DNA of 64,000 bases from Geodermatophilus amargosae (lineage in GTDB: Bacteria; Actinomycetota; Actinomycetes; Mycobacteriales; Geodermatophilaceae). The notes under the pieces were generated by a model that worked only from the letters and a program-made list of their open reading frames with translations, did no database searches and was not told the origin of the DNA. This document shows, in pieces, positions 19,513 through 26,840 of the stretch (the first letter of the stretch is position 1; every line of letters begins with the position of its first letter). The DNA lies in NCBI RefSeq assembly GCF_900116515.1, contig NZ_FPBA01000002.1, forward strand, positions 1-64,000. Reading direction: 5' to 3'. The position numbers and the translations under genes were made by a program.

Positions 19513-19704
19513 GTGTACTTCACTGATCGCGGCCTGGAGGAGCTGGCCGACCGGCGGGGCGGGGAGCAGGTCACCCTCGCCTGGCTGGCCGACCAGCTGC
19601 AGGCCTTCGTCGACCAGCACCCGGACTTCGAGGTGCCGATCGAGCGGCTGGCCACCTGGCTGGCGCGCGGCGGCACCGACGACGTCGACGACGACGAGGA
19701 GTGA
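19513..19704 (+). CDS. Small conserved actinobacterial protein (DUF6104-like)
   Basis: 63 residues from the GTG at 19513, eight bases after the kgd stop. The sequence VYFTDRGLEELADRRGGEQV followed by TLAWLADQLQAFVDQHPDFE and VPIERLATWLAR matches a small actinobacterial family usually found directly after kgd. The last residues are Asp/Glu-rich (DDVDDDEE). Its function is unknown, and constant linkage to kgd suggests a role near the 2-oxoglutarate enzyme (inference). There is no signal peptide. A strong hairpin terminates the unit. Confidence 0.8.
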   Translation: MYFTDRGLEELADRRGGEQVTLAWLADQLQAFVDQHPDFEVPIERLATWLARGGTDDVDDDEE

Positions 19705-19737
19705 GCCCGCGCCCGGCTGACGGGCGTGCAGGCGACG

Positions 19738-19775
19738 GGGGCGCCCGCTGGACCACCCGGTCCAGCGGGCGCCCC
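19738..19775 (+). terminator. Strong hairpin terminator after kgd unit
   Basis: A perfect 17-bp stem starting GGGGCGCCCGCTGGACC with an ACCC loop, 33 bp after the small gene. It closes the kgd transcription unit. Confidence 0.85.
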
Positions 19776-19843
19776 TGCCGGCGTTCGGCCGCCGTCCGGA
19801 GCGCCTCCCCCGCTCCCGGCGCGGCGGGCGGGACGCTGCGCAC

Positions 19844-20557
19844 GTGCTCGGTCACTCGCACGCTCTCTCCGGTCTCGCGGCCGGCGCGGCGACCCTGCCC
19901 TGGGCGCCCGTCGAGGGCACCGTCGCCCAGGTCGCCTGGGTCGCCGCCGTCGGCGGGTTCGCCATGCTGCCCGACCTCGACCACACCGGCTCCACGGTCT
20001 CGGACATGTGGGGGCCGGTGACCGACGTGCCCTCCGGGGCCATCGGCCGGCTCGCCGGCGGGCACCGCTGGGGCACCCACGACGCCGTCCTCGCGCCGCT
20101 CGCCTTCGGGGCGGTGGCCCTCGCCGCGGCCAACCTGTTCTGGTCCAGCCTGGTGGTGATGGCGCTGGCGATCGGGCTGGCACTGCGGGCGCTGCACTTC
20201 GTCATCCCCGGCCGCGCGGAGAACACCGTCGTCGGCAACCTGCTGCTGTCCTTCGGCGCGGCGTGGCTGCTGCTCGACCACTCCCCCCAGCCCACGTGGC
20301 TGCCCGTCGCGGTCGGGCTCGGCGTCCTCACGCACGTCGCCGGCGACCTGATCACCAAGCAGGGCGTGCCGCTGCCGGTGCTGTGGCTGGCCAGGCGCAA
20401 GCGGATCGCGCTCACGCCGATGCGCACCGGCACCACGCTGGAGAAGGCGGTGCTCGCGCCGCTGTTCCTCGGCGTCGCGGTGTGGTTCGTCTACGCCAAC
20501 ACCGGCGCCCGCGAGGCGCTCGACCCCTACCTGCAGGACCTGCTCAGCCTCGGCTAG
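19844..20557 (+). CDS. Membrane-bound metal-dependent hydrolase-like protein (YdjM/DUF457 type)
   Basis: 237 residues from a GTG. It starts MLGHSHALSGLAAGAATLPW, with further conserved polar motifs LPDLDH, HRWGTHD and LTHVAGD spaced between about six hydrophobic helices. These His/Asp motifs define the YdjM-like family of membrane-bound putative metal-dependent hydrolases, whose biochemical role is poorly known. LexA control of E. coli YdjM is known, but no LexA box was noticed here. It is preceded by the kgd terminator and followed by the two-component genes after 28 bp. Confidence 0.8.
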   Translation: MLGHSHALSGLAAGAATLPWAPVEGTVAQVAWVAAVGGFAMLPDLDHTGSTVSDMWGPVTDVPSGAIGRLAGGHRWGTHDAVLAPLAFGAVALAAANLFWSSLVVMALAIGLALRALHFVIPGRAENTVVGNLLLSFGAAWLLLDHSPQPTWLPVAVGLGVLTHVAGDLITKQGVPLPVLWLARRKRIALTPMRTGTTLEKAVLAPLFLGVAVWFVYANTGAREALDPYLQDLLSLG

Positions 20558-20570
20558 GGCCCGACGGCGC

Positions 20571-20576
20571 TAGCGT
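20571..20576 (+). promoter_or_regulatory. -10 hexamer TAGCGT, leaderless-type spacing
   Basis: Nine bases before the ATG of the histidine kinase at 20586. Confidence 0.35.
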
Positions 20577-20585
20577 GCGCGGACG

Positions 20586-21847
20586 ATGACCGAGGTCCGC
20601 TCCACGCCGCGCTGGTGGCTGCCGATGCTGCGCGCCGTCCCCCGCGCGGTGGCCGCCGCGCTGTGGACCGCCGTCGACACCGGCCGGCCTCCGTGGCGGC
20701 CCCGCCGCCGACGGTGGGACCGGGCGCTGCTCCTGGTGGCCGTCGTCTACGCGTTCGTCATCGCGACGACGACGTCGGGTTCCGGCGAGCAGCGGGTCAG
20801 CGGCGGCTTGTTCACCCTGTGCGCCGCGCCCCTGCTGCTCGGGCTCGTCCTCGCGTTGCGGCGGCCGCTGGACGGCTGGCGGCTGTCGCTGCTGGGCCTG
20901 GTCCTCACCGGGTACGTGCTGCCCCCTCCCCCGGCGCCGGCGCCCGTCCTGGAGGGCTGGCAGTGGCTGCTCAGGTGCCCGGTGCTGCTCGCCGCGGCGT
21001 GGGCCTCGGCGCGGCGCGTCAGCGTCGGCGTGGCCGTCGTCTCGCTGGTGCTCGTGACGGTGCTGGGCGCGACCACCCCCTGGCCGGTCGACCTGCGACT
21101 GACGCTGCCGATCGCGTACGTCGGCGTCCTGGCGCCGCTGGTCGTGGGCGGCAGCCTCGGCGCCCGGTGGGCGCCCGGCGGGCGCTGGAGGCCGAGCAGG
21201 CCCGGACGGCGGAGGCGCAGGCCGCGCGCGGTGCGCTGGCCGAGCGGGCGCGGATCGCCCGCGAGATGCACGACGTCGTCGCCCACCACCTGTCGCTGAT
21301 CGCCGTCCGCTGCGAGACCGCGCCCTACCGGCTCGCACCCCTCGACGAGCGGGCCGGCGCCGAGCTCGCCGAGGTGGCCGGCACCGCGCGCTCGGCGCTC
21401 ACCGAGCTGCAGCGGCTGCTCGGCGTGCTGCGTGCCGAGGACCAGTCCCCCGAGCGCGCTCCGCAGCCGGGGACGGCCGACCTGGCCGAGCTGTTCGCCG
21501 GCGTCCGGGCGGCGGGGACCGACCTGCAGGTCTCGGTCGAGGACGTCGACCTGCCCGACACCCTCGGCCTGACCGTGTACCGGATCGTGCAGCAGGCGGT
21601 GTCCAACGCCGCCCAGCACGCCCCCGGGGCGCCGGTGCGGGTGACGGTGGGCCGCGCGGACGGCGTCCTGCGGGTGGAGGTCGTCAACGGCCCCGGCCGC
21701 GCACCCGGCACCCCCGAGGCCGGCACCGGGCTGGCCGGGATGCGCGAGCGGGCCGAGCTGCACGGCGGCCGGCTGTCGGCCGGGCCGACCCCCGACGCCG
21801 GGTACCGGGTGCTCGCCGAGCTGCCCCTGGCGCAGGTGGCGCCGTGA
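20586..21847 (+). pseudogene. Two-component sensor histidine kinase, frameshifted
   Basis: The first frame (20586 to about 21160) encodes four or five membrane helices. The second, reached after a +2 shift, encodes AEQARTAEAQAARGALAERA, then RIAREMHDVVAHHLSLIAVR (HisKA_3 with the phospho-His in REMHD) and a HATPase region with IVQQAVSNAAQHA and AGTGLAGMRERAE. The shift comes from an imperfect 11-bp tandem duplication at 21160-21181. Deleting one copy restores GSLGARRALEAEQA in frame. The intact product would be a DesK/NarX-like kinase of about 416 residues. The stop overlaps the response regulator start (GTGA). It may be a true mutation, a slippage allele or a sequencing error. Confidence 0.75.
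21160..21181. repeat. 11-bp imperfect tandem duplication breaking the kinase frame
   Basis: GCGCCCGGTGG followed directly by GCGCCCGGCGG, one mismatch in 11. The extra 11 bases shift the frame by two. Confidence 0.85.
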
Positions 21848-22524
21848 TCCGGGTGGTGCTGGTCGACGACCAGGAGATGGTCCGCGAGGGCTTCGCCGCG
21901 CTGCTCGGCGCCCAGCCCGACATCGAGGTGGTCGGCGCGGCCGGCGACGGCGCGGCGGCGCTGCGCGCCCACGCCGAGCTGGTCGCCTCCGGCCGCGCTC
22001 CCGACGTCGTCCTCATGGACGTCCGGATGCCGGTGCTCGACGGGCTGGAGGCCACGCGGACCCTGCTGGCCGGGGACGGCCCGCACCCGCGGGTGCTCGT
22101 CCTCACCACCTTCGACCTCGACGACCACGTCTACGACGCGCTGCGCGCCGGGGCGAGCGGCTTCCTGCTCAAGCACGCGCCGGCCGCCGAGCTGCTGCAC
22201 GCCGTCCGGGTGGTCGCCGCGGGCGACGCGCTGCTCGCGCCCGCCGTCACCCGGAGGCTGATCGCCGACTTCGTCGCCGCCCGCCCGGCGGCACCGGCCC
22301 CGACGCGGCCGCAGGTGCTCACGGTGCTCACCGAGCGGGAGGCCGAGGTGCTCGGGCTGGTCGCGCGCGGGCTGTCGAACACCGAGATCGCCGCGCACCT
22401 GGTGCTCGCCGAGCAGACGGTGAAGACGCACGTGAGCCGCGTCCTCACCAAGCTGGGGCTGCGCGACCGGGCACAGGCGGTGGTACTGGCGTACGAGACG
22501 GGACTGGTCGCACCGGGCTCCTGA
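21844..22524 (+). CDS. NarL/FixJ-family response regulator
   Basis: 226 residues. The receiver domain has acidic pocket VDDQ near residues 8-10, the phospho-acceptor Asp in VVLMDVRMP near 58, Thr in LTTFD and Lys in LLKHAPAAELL. The output domain is LuxR-type: LTEREAEVLGLVARGLSNTE, then IAAHLVLAEQTVKTHVSRVL. The GTG overlaps the kinase stop, which indicates coupled expression as a two-component pair. With the kinase frameshifted, the regulator may be orphaned or depend on other phosphodonors. Targets are unknown, and the adjacent envelope genes are candidates (inference). Confidence 0.92.
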   Translation: MIRVVLVDDQEMVREGFAALLGAQPDIEVVGAAGDGAAALRAHAELVASGRAPDVVLMDVRMPVLDGLEATRTLLAGDGPHPRVLVLTTFDLDDHVYDALRAGASGFLLKHAPAAELLHAVRVVAAGDALLAPAVTRRLIADFVAARPAAPAPTRPQVLTVLTEREAEVLGLVARGLSNTEIAAHLVLAEQTVKTHVSRVLTKLGLRDRAQAVVLAYETGLVAPGS

Positions 22525-22585
22525 GTACCCCGGTAGCACCCGCGAGACGGCTCCCCGGTGTGACGACCCCGACCGCCGGTCTGCC

Positions 22586-22591
22586 TAGCGT
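22586..22591 (+). promoter_or_regulatory. -10 hexamer TAGCGT, leaderless-type spacing
   Basis: Eight bases before the GTG at 22600. Confidence 0.4.
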
Positions 22592-22599
22592 CGGGCAAC

Positions 22600-23427
22600 G
22601 TGAGAAACCGCTGGGGAGCCACGTTCCTGCTGCTCAGCGCACTGTGGGCGGCGTCGGCGCAGCCCTCGGAGGCGGCCGTGCCGGAGCCCGTGCGGCTCGA
22701 CGCGGCGTGCGCCGCCGACCTGTCCGCGCGGCTCGGGGACGGCACCGTGCTCGGCTGCGACCCGGCCGGCCGCGGCCTGGCCGTGGTCGTCCTCGGCGAC
22801 CTCGCGACCGCCGCGCACGTGGCCGTCCTGGCGCCCGGCTCCGACGTCGACCTGGCCCGGCTGCACGACCCCGGGGACCCGCAGCGGCGGCCGTTCGGCT
22901 GGGCGCAGTCGCTGGCCGGCGCCGGCGGTCCCGGCCTCGCCGTCGTCGTCCGGGTCGGCTACGTGACGCCGGACGGGCTGGGGGTCGACGCCGCGAGCGG
23001 CCGGCTGGCCCGCGCCGGGGCGGCCGCGCTGGTCCGCTTCGTCGGCGACCTGCCCCCCGGCGCGCACGTCAGCGTGGTCGGGCACAGCTACGGCGCGGTG
23101 GTGACCGCCCTGGCCGCGCGGGACCTGGCGGCCGACGACCTCGTCCTGCTGGCGAGCCCCGGCGCGCGGGCCGGGTCGGTCGGCGAGCTCGGCAGCGGTG
23201 CCCGCGTGTGGGCCGGCACCGCCGAGGACGACTGGATCGGCCGGGTGCCGAACGCGCGCATCGGCGACCTCGGGCACGGCGCCGACCCGGCCGATCCGGA
23301 CTTCGGCGCGCGGCCCCTCCCGGTCGACGGCGTCACGGGGCACGACGGCTACCTCGCACCGGGCACGGCGTCCCTCGAGGCCGTCGCCGACGTCGTCACC
23401 GGCCGCACCGTGGCGGTCGTGGCGTGA
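22600..23427 (+). CDS. Secreted alpha/beta hydrolase (DUF1023-like)
   Basis: 275 residues. The N-terminus (MRNRWGATFLLLSALWAASA) is a signal peptide with likely cleavage after AQPSEA near residue 26. The mature protein holds a nucleophile elbow VVGHSYGAVV near residue 166, an acid region GTAEDDWIGRVPNARIGDLG and a probable catalytic His in VTGHDGYL, in the style of the DUF1023/PF06259 family common in actinobacteria. The likely substrate is an envelope ester or lipid (inference). Its stop overlaps the acyltransferase start by 4 bp (GTGA). Confidence 0.8.
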   Translation: MRNRWGATFLLLSALWAASAQPSEAAVPEPVRLDAACAADLSARLGDGTVLGCDPAGRGLAVVVLGDLATAAHVAVLAPGSDVDLARLHDPGDPQRRPFGWAQSLAGAGGPGLAVVVRVGYVTPDGLGVDAASGRLARAGAAALVRFVGDLPPGAHVSVVGHSYGAVVTALAARDLAADDLVLLASPGARAGSVGELGSGARVWAGTAEDDWIGRVPNARIGDLGHGADPADPDFGARPLPVDGVTGHDGYLAPGTASLEAVADVVTGRTVAVVA

Positions 23428-24475
23428 CCCGGGACCGCGGCGTCGACGCGCTGCGCGGGCTGGCGCTCACCGGCGTTGTCGCCGGGCACTGGCTGGTCAC
23501 CGCGCCGGGCGTGCCCGGTGCCGTGGACGGGCGGGTGGCCACGGGCAGCCCGCTGCGGGAGATGCCGGCGCTGGCGCCCGTGAGCTGGCTGCTGCAGACG
23601 CTGGCGCTGTTCTTCCTGCTGGCCTGCTGGGCCGCTGCCCGGGGCACCGGCGGGACCCCGTGGACGGCGCAGCCGCGGCGCCTCGCCCTGCCGGTCGGAG
23701 CCCTCGTGGCCGGGGTCGCGGGGCCGGGGTCGCGGGGCCGGCGACCGCGCTGGCCGTGACGGGAGCGCCGCAGGGCGTCGTCCGGACGGTCGTCGTCCTG
23801 TCGCTGCGGCCGCTGTGGTTCCTCGGCGTGTACCTGGTGCTCTCGCTGGCCACGCCGTTGCTCGTGCGGCTCGACGCCCGCCTCGGCCCGGCGGCCGCGG
23901 CGGTCCCGCTCGGGCTCGCGCTGGCCGGTCCCCTGCTGCCTGCCGGCCCCGCGGCGACCGTCGGGACGACCCTGGCCGCCTGGTGGGTGCCGTGGCAGCT
24001 CGGCGTCGCGACGGCCCGCCGGCCGCTCGGCCGAGGGACCTGCGTCGCGCTGCTCGCCGGCGGGACGGCCGCGGTGCTGCTGCTGGTCGAGGTCGCCGGG
24101 CTGCCCGCCACCGCCGTCGGGGTGCCGGGCGCCGCGGCGTCCAACCTCGACCCGCCCTCGGCCGCGACGCTGGCCCTCGGCCTGGCGCAGGCCGGCGCCG
24201 CGGGACTGCTGCTGCCGCTGCTGCGCCGCGCTCGCGGACCGCTGTCCGACCTCGCGGTGCGGCTGGGACGCGCGGCCCTCCCGGTCTTCCTGCTGCACCA
24301 GCCGCTGTTCGTGCTGCTGTGGCTGGGCACCCTCCCGCTCGGGCCCCTGCCGGGCCTGCACGACGCCCCCGACGGCGCCGCCTGGCTCCTGGCGCGGGCC
24401 GGCTGGGGAGCCGTCCTCGCGCTGGTGCTGAACCGGGTGCTCCGGCCGGCTCCCCGGGAGGCGGGACGGCGCTAG
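23424..24475 (+). pseudogene. Acyltransferase-3-like membrane protein, frameshifted by a 14-bp duplication
   Basis: It begins VTRDRGVDALRGLALTGVVA, the canonical DxLRGLA start of acyltransferase-3/heparan-N-acetyltransferase-like membrane enzymes. About ten hydrophobic helices follow, ending in VFLLHQPLFVLLW. Within the gene, the 14-bp unit at 23712-23725 is repeated exactly at 23726-23739, throwing translation into a frame that ends at 23759. Removing one copy restores GALVAGVAGPATALAVTGAP and one open frame of about 345 residues. The intact enzyme would acylate an envelope glycan or lipid. It sits between a secreted hydrolase and a lipoprotein-like gene. Confidence 0.75.
23712..23739. repeat. 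14-bp exact tandem duplication breaking the acyltransferase frame
   Basis: GGGGTCGCGGGGCC occurs twice head to tail, with no mismatch. Loss of one copy repairs the gene. Confidence 0.92.
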
Positions 24476-24478
24476 CGT
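24473..24478 (+). promoter_or_regulatory. -10 hexamer TAGCGT, leaderless-type spacing
   Basis: Six bases before the GTG at 24485. It overlaps the stop codon of the acyltransferase. Confidence 0.35.
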
Positions 24479-24484
24479 CCGGAC

Positions 24485-24904
24485 GTGGCCCGGCTGCGCG
24501 TCCTGCTGCTGGCCCTCGCCTGCGCCGGCTGCGGGGATCCCTCCACGACGGCCGACCCGGCGCCGGACGCCGGTGCGCCGCCGGCAGCCTTCACCGGCCG
24601 GGACCCGCTGCCGGCCTGCCCGGCCCAGGACCTCGGCCAGGGCGGGGCCGTCACCGGCGAGGTGCTTGCCTGCCTGGACGCCGGACGGACCGGGGACGGC
24701 GCCGAGCTCGCGGTCACCCGGCCGACCACCGAGGGCGACCCGATCACCTCCTGGTACCGCGCCCGGCCCGGCGTCCCCGGCCTGGAGGTGTTCGTCGACG
24801 GCAGTCGCGACCGCTTCGGCACCGGCGACTGGCTGCGGCTGGAGTGCCCCGGCGCCGCCTCCCCGGACGACCTCGGCGACTGCACCGAGGACGTCCTGGG
24901 CTGA
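24485..24904 (+). CDS. Probable lipoprotein of unknown function
   Basis: 139 residues from a GTG. The start MARLRVLLLALACAGCGDPS is a short signal sequence ending in cysteines compatible with lipidation, although the lipobox is not canonical. The mature part is small and acidic, with three more Cys residues (LPACPAQ, VLACLDAG, LECPG) and a C-terminal CTEDVLG. This suggests one or two disulfides in an exported domain. I recognise no family. It follows the acyltransferase by nine bases and converges on a DUF1579-like gene. Confidence 0.65.
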   Translation: MARLRVLLLALACAGCGDPSTTADPAPDAGAPPAAFTGRDPLPACPAQDLGQGGAVTGEVLACLDAGRTGDGAELAVTRPTTEGDPITSWYRARPGVPGLEVFVDGSRDRFGTGDWLRLECPGAASPDDLGDCTEDVLG

Positions 24905-24913
24905 CGCCGCGGC

Positions 24914-24955
24914 TCAGCCGGCGCGGGTCAGCCGGCGCGGGTCAGCCGGTGCGGG
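24914..24955. repeat. 14-bp tandem repeat (three copies) spanning a stop codon
   Basis: Three units of TCAGCCGGCGCGGG, the last with one change. The TCA of the third unit is the TGA stop of the minus-strand gene ending at 24942, so the gene end and its stop have been duplicated outward twice. Confidence 0.9.
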
Positions 24956-25361
24956 TCATCGTGGACGCGTACCCGCCGCCCGGCCACCGCCACGCGCCGT
25001 CGTTGACCGTGCCGTCGGCGCTGAAGCGCCCCTCGAAGCGGGCCGGGGAGTCGGTGCCGCCGAACCAGATGGTGAGCAGGTCGCCCTCGATCCGGTAGGT
25101 GTACTCGAGGTGCTCCCCGCCGGCGCCGAAGAAGTGGGAGCGCAGCTCGCCGGCGTCCTCGTCCCAGCCGACGTACTCCACACCGCGCGTGGGCTCCTCG
25201 CCGCGCAGGTCGACGGACTGGACCAGCCAGTTCCCGCCGTCCATCCACGCGTAGCGGACCTCGCCGGTCAGGCCGTCGGGGTTCGACACGGTCCAGGTGC
25301 CGACCAGGCGGTCGAGGCTGCGCAGCGCCGCCGCGCGGACGTCGGTGCTGTCGGTGGTCAT
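24942..25361 (-). CDS. DUF1579-like small protein
   Basis: 139 residues from the ATG at 25361. The layout LDRLVGTWTVSNPDGLTGEV, AWMDGGNWLVQSVDL, GVEYVGWDEDAGELRSHFFG, then GTDSPARFEGRFSADG is that of single-domain lipocalin-like beta-barrel proteins of the DUF1579 or related type. Binding function is unknown. There is no signal peptide. The gene end is embedded in a triplicated 14-bp repeat. It is divergent from the MFS gene, with a 138-bp region between them. Confidence 0.75.
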   Translation of the reverse strand: MTTDSTDVRAAALRSLDRLVGTWTVSNPDGLTGEVRYAWMDGGNWLVQSVDLRGEEPTRGVEYVGWDEDAGELRSHFFGAGGEHLEYTYRIEGDLLTIWFGGTDSPARFEGRFSADGTVNDGAWRWPGGGYASTMTRTG

Positions 25362-25485
25362 GGCCTGCTCCTGCGGAGACGGGGCCCGGCGGGACGCGGG
25401 GCCACACCGGTCAGACCGACCGGGGGCCGCCGCCTCATCGGTGGACAGCCGGGGCCGTCCCGGACCGTTCCGTGCCGGAGGCGGC

Positions 25486-25491
25486 TACGGT
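25486..25491 (+). promoter_or_regulatory. -10 hexamer TACGGT, leaderless-type spacing
   Basis: Eight bases before the GTG at 25500. Confidence 0.4.
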
Positions 25492-25499
25492 CCCCCGCT

Positions 25500-26840
25500 G
25501 TGACCGCCGTCGCACCCCACCTCGGCCGGGGCACCCATCTCGGCTACGCCGCCGGCTCGATCGGGACGGCCGCCTTCGGGACCGTGCCCGGCCTGCTGCT
25601 GCTGTACTACCTGACCGACGTCCTGGGGATCGCCGCCGGCCTCGCCGGGCTGGTCGTGTTCGCGCCCAAGGCCTGGGACGTGCTGCTCAACCCCTGGATC
25701 GGCAGCCGCTCGGACCGCACCACCGGCCGCTGGGGACCGCGCCGGCCCTGGATGCTCGCCGGCGGGCTGGCGCTGCCGCCGCTGTTCGTCCTCGTCTTCG
25801 CCGGCCCCGGGGCGCCGCCCGCCCTGGCCGCGACGTGGGTGGCCGTCGCCTTCCTGCTCGCCGCGACCGCCTACGGCTGCTTCCAGGTCCCTTACGTCGC
25901 CCAGCCGGCCGAGATCACCGACGACCCCGGCGAGCGGGCGACGCTCATGTCGTGGCGGGTGGCCGCGCTGGCGCTGGGCATCCTGCTCGCCGGCGCCGGC
26001 GCCCCCGCGGTGGTCGACGCCTTCGGCGGCGGGCGCGGCGGGCACCTGGCGATGGCGGTGTTCGTGGCGCTGCTGCTCGCCGGCGGGATGCTCGGCGCGG
26101 TCGTCGGCACCCGCAACGCCCCCACCCTCACCCGCGTCACCAGCGAGGGCCGGCTCGGCGCCACGCTGGCGCTCACCTGGCGGTCCCGGCCGTTCCGGGT
26201 GCTGCTCACCGGCTTCGTCGTCCAGGCCCTCGGGATCGGCATCATGCTCGCCGGCGTCCCGTACTACTCCGAGCAGGTGCTCGGCGACCCCGCGGCCGGC
26301 TCGCTGCTGTTCGCCGCGCTGGTCGGCCCGGCGATCCTCGTCATGCCGCTGTGGCTGCGGGTGAGCCGGCGGCTCGGCAAGCGCACCGGCCTGCTCGCCT
26401 CCTCGGCGCTGTTCACCGTCGGCGCGGCGGCGCTGGTGGTCGGCGACGCCGGCGGCACCGGCCTCGTCGTGGCGCTGGTCGTGCTGGTGGGGGTGGGCTA
26501 CGCCGGCATGCAGATGTTCCCGCTGGCCATGCTGCCCGACGTCGTGGCCGCCGACGAGGCCGCGTCCGGGCAGCGGCGGGCCGGGGTCTTCACCGGCGTC
26601 TGGACGGCGGCCGAGACGCTCGGCCTCGCCGTCGGCCCCGGCCTGCTCGGGCTGCTGCTCGGCGCGGCCGGCTACGTGTCCTCCAGCGGGGGCGACGCCG
26701 TCCAGTCCGGCGGCGCGGTGCTCGCCGTGCGGCTCGGCTTCTCGGTCGTCCCGGCGCTGTTCGTGCTCGCCAGCCTCCCGGTACTGGCCCGCTACCGGCT
26801 CGACCCCGTCCCCACCCCGGCCCAGGAGGTCCCCGCGTGA
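25500..26840 (+). CDS. MFS transporter, GPH/MelB-like sugar-cation symporter type
   Basis: 446 residues with 12 predicted helices. LGYAAGSIGTAAFGTVPGLL, then LLYYLTDVLGI, WDVLLNPWIGSRSDRT and RWGPRRPWML are the family's first-half signatures (loop 2-3 D/RxxxRxGRRRP), and VPYVAQPAEITDDPGERATL is the helix 4-5 region. These features fit GPH-type glycoside or related symporters. Cargo is not deducible. Its stop overlaps the start of the PLP-enzyme gene (GTGA), so import of the PLP enzyme's substrate or export of its product is plausible (inference). Confidence 0.85.
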   Translation: MTAVAPHLGRGTHLGYAAGSIGTAAFGTVPGLLLLYYLTDVLGIAAGLAGLVVFAPKAWDVLLNPWIGSRSDRTTGRWGPRRPWMLAGGLALPPLFVLVFAGPGAPPALAATWVAVAFLLAATAYGCFQVPYVAQPAEITDDPGERATLMSWRVAALALGILLAGAGAPAVVDAFGGGRGGHLAMAVFVALLLAGGMLGAVVGTRNAPTLTRVTSEGRLGATLALTWRSRPFRVLLTGFVVQALGIGIMLAGVPYYSEQVLGDPAAGSLLFAALVGPAILVMPLWLRVSRRLGKRTGLLASSALFTVGAAALVVGDAGGTGLVVALVVLVGVGYAGMQMFPLAMLPDVVAADEAASGQRRAGVFTGVWTAAETLGLAVGPGLLGLLLGAAGYVSSSGGDAVQSGGAVLAVRLGFSVVPALFVLASLPVLARYRLDPVPTPAQEVPA

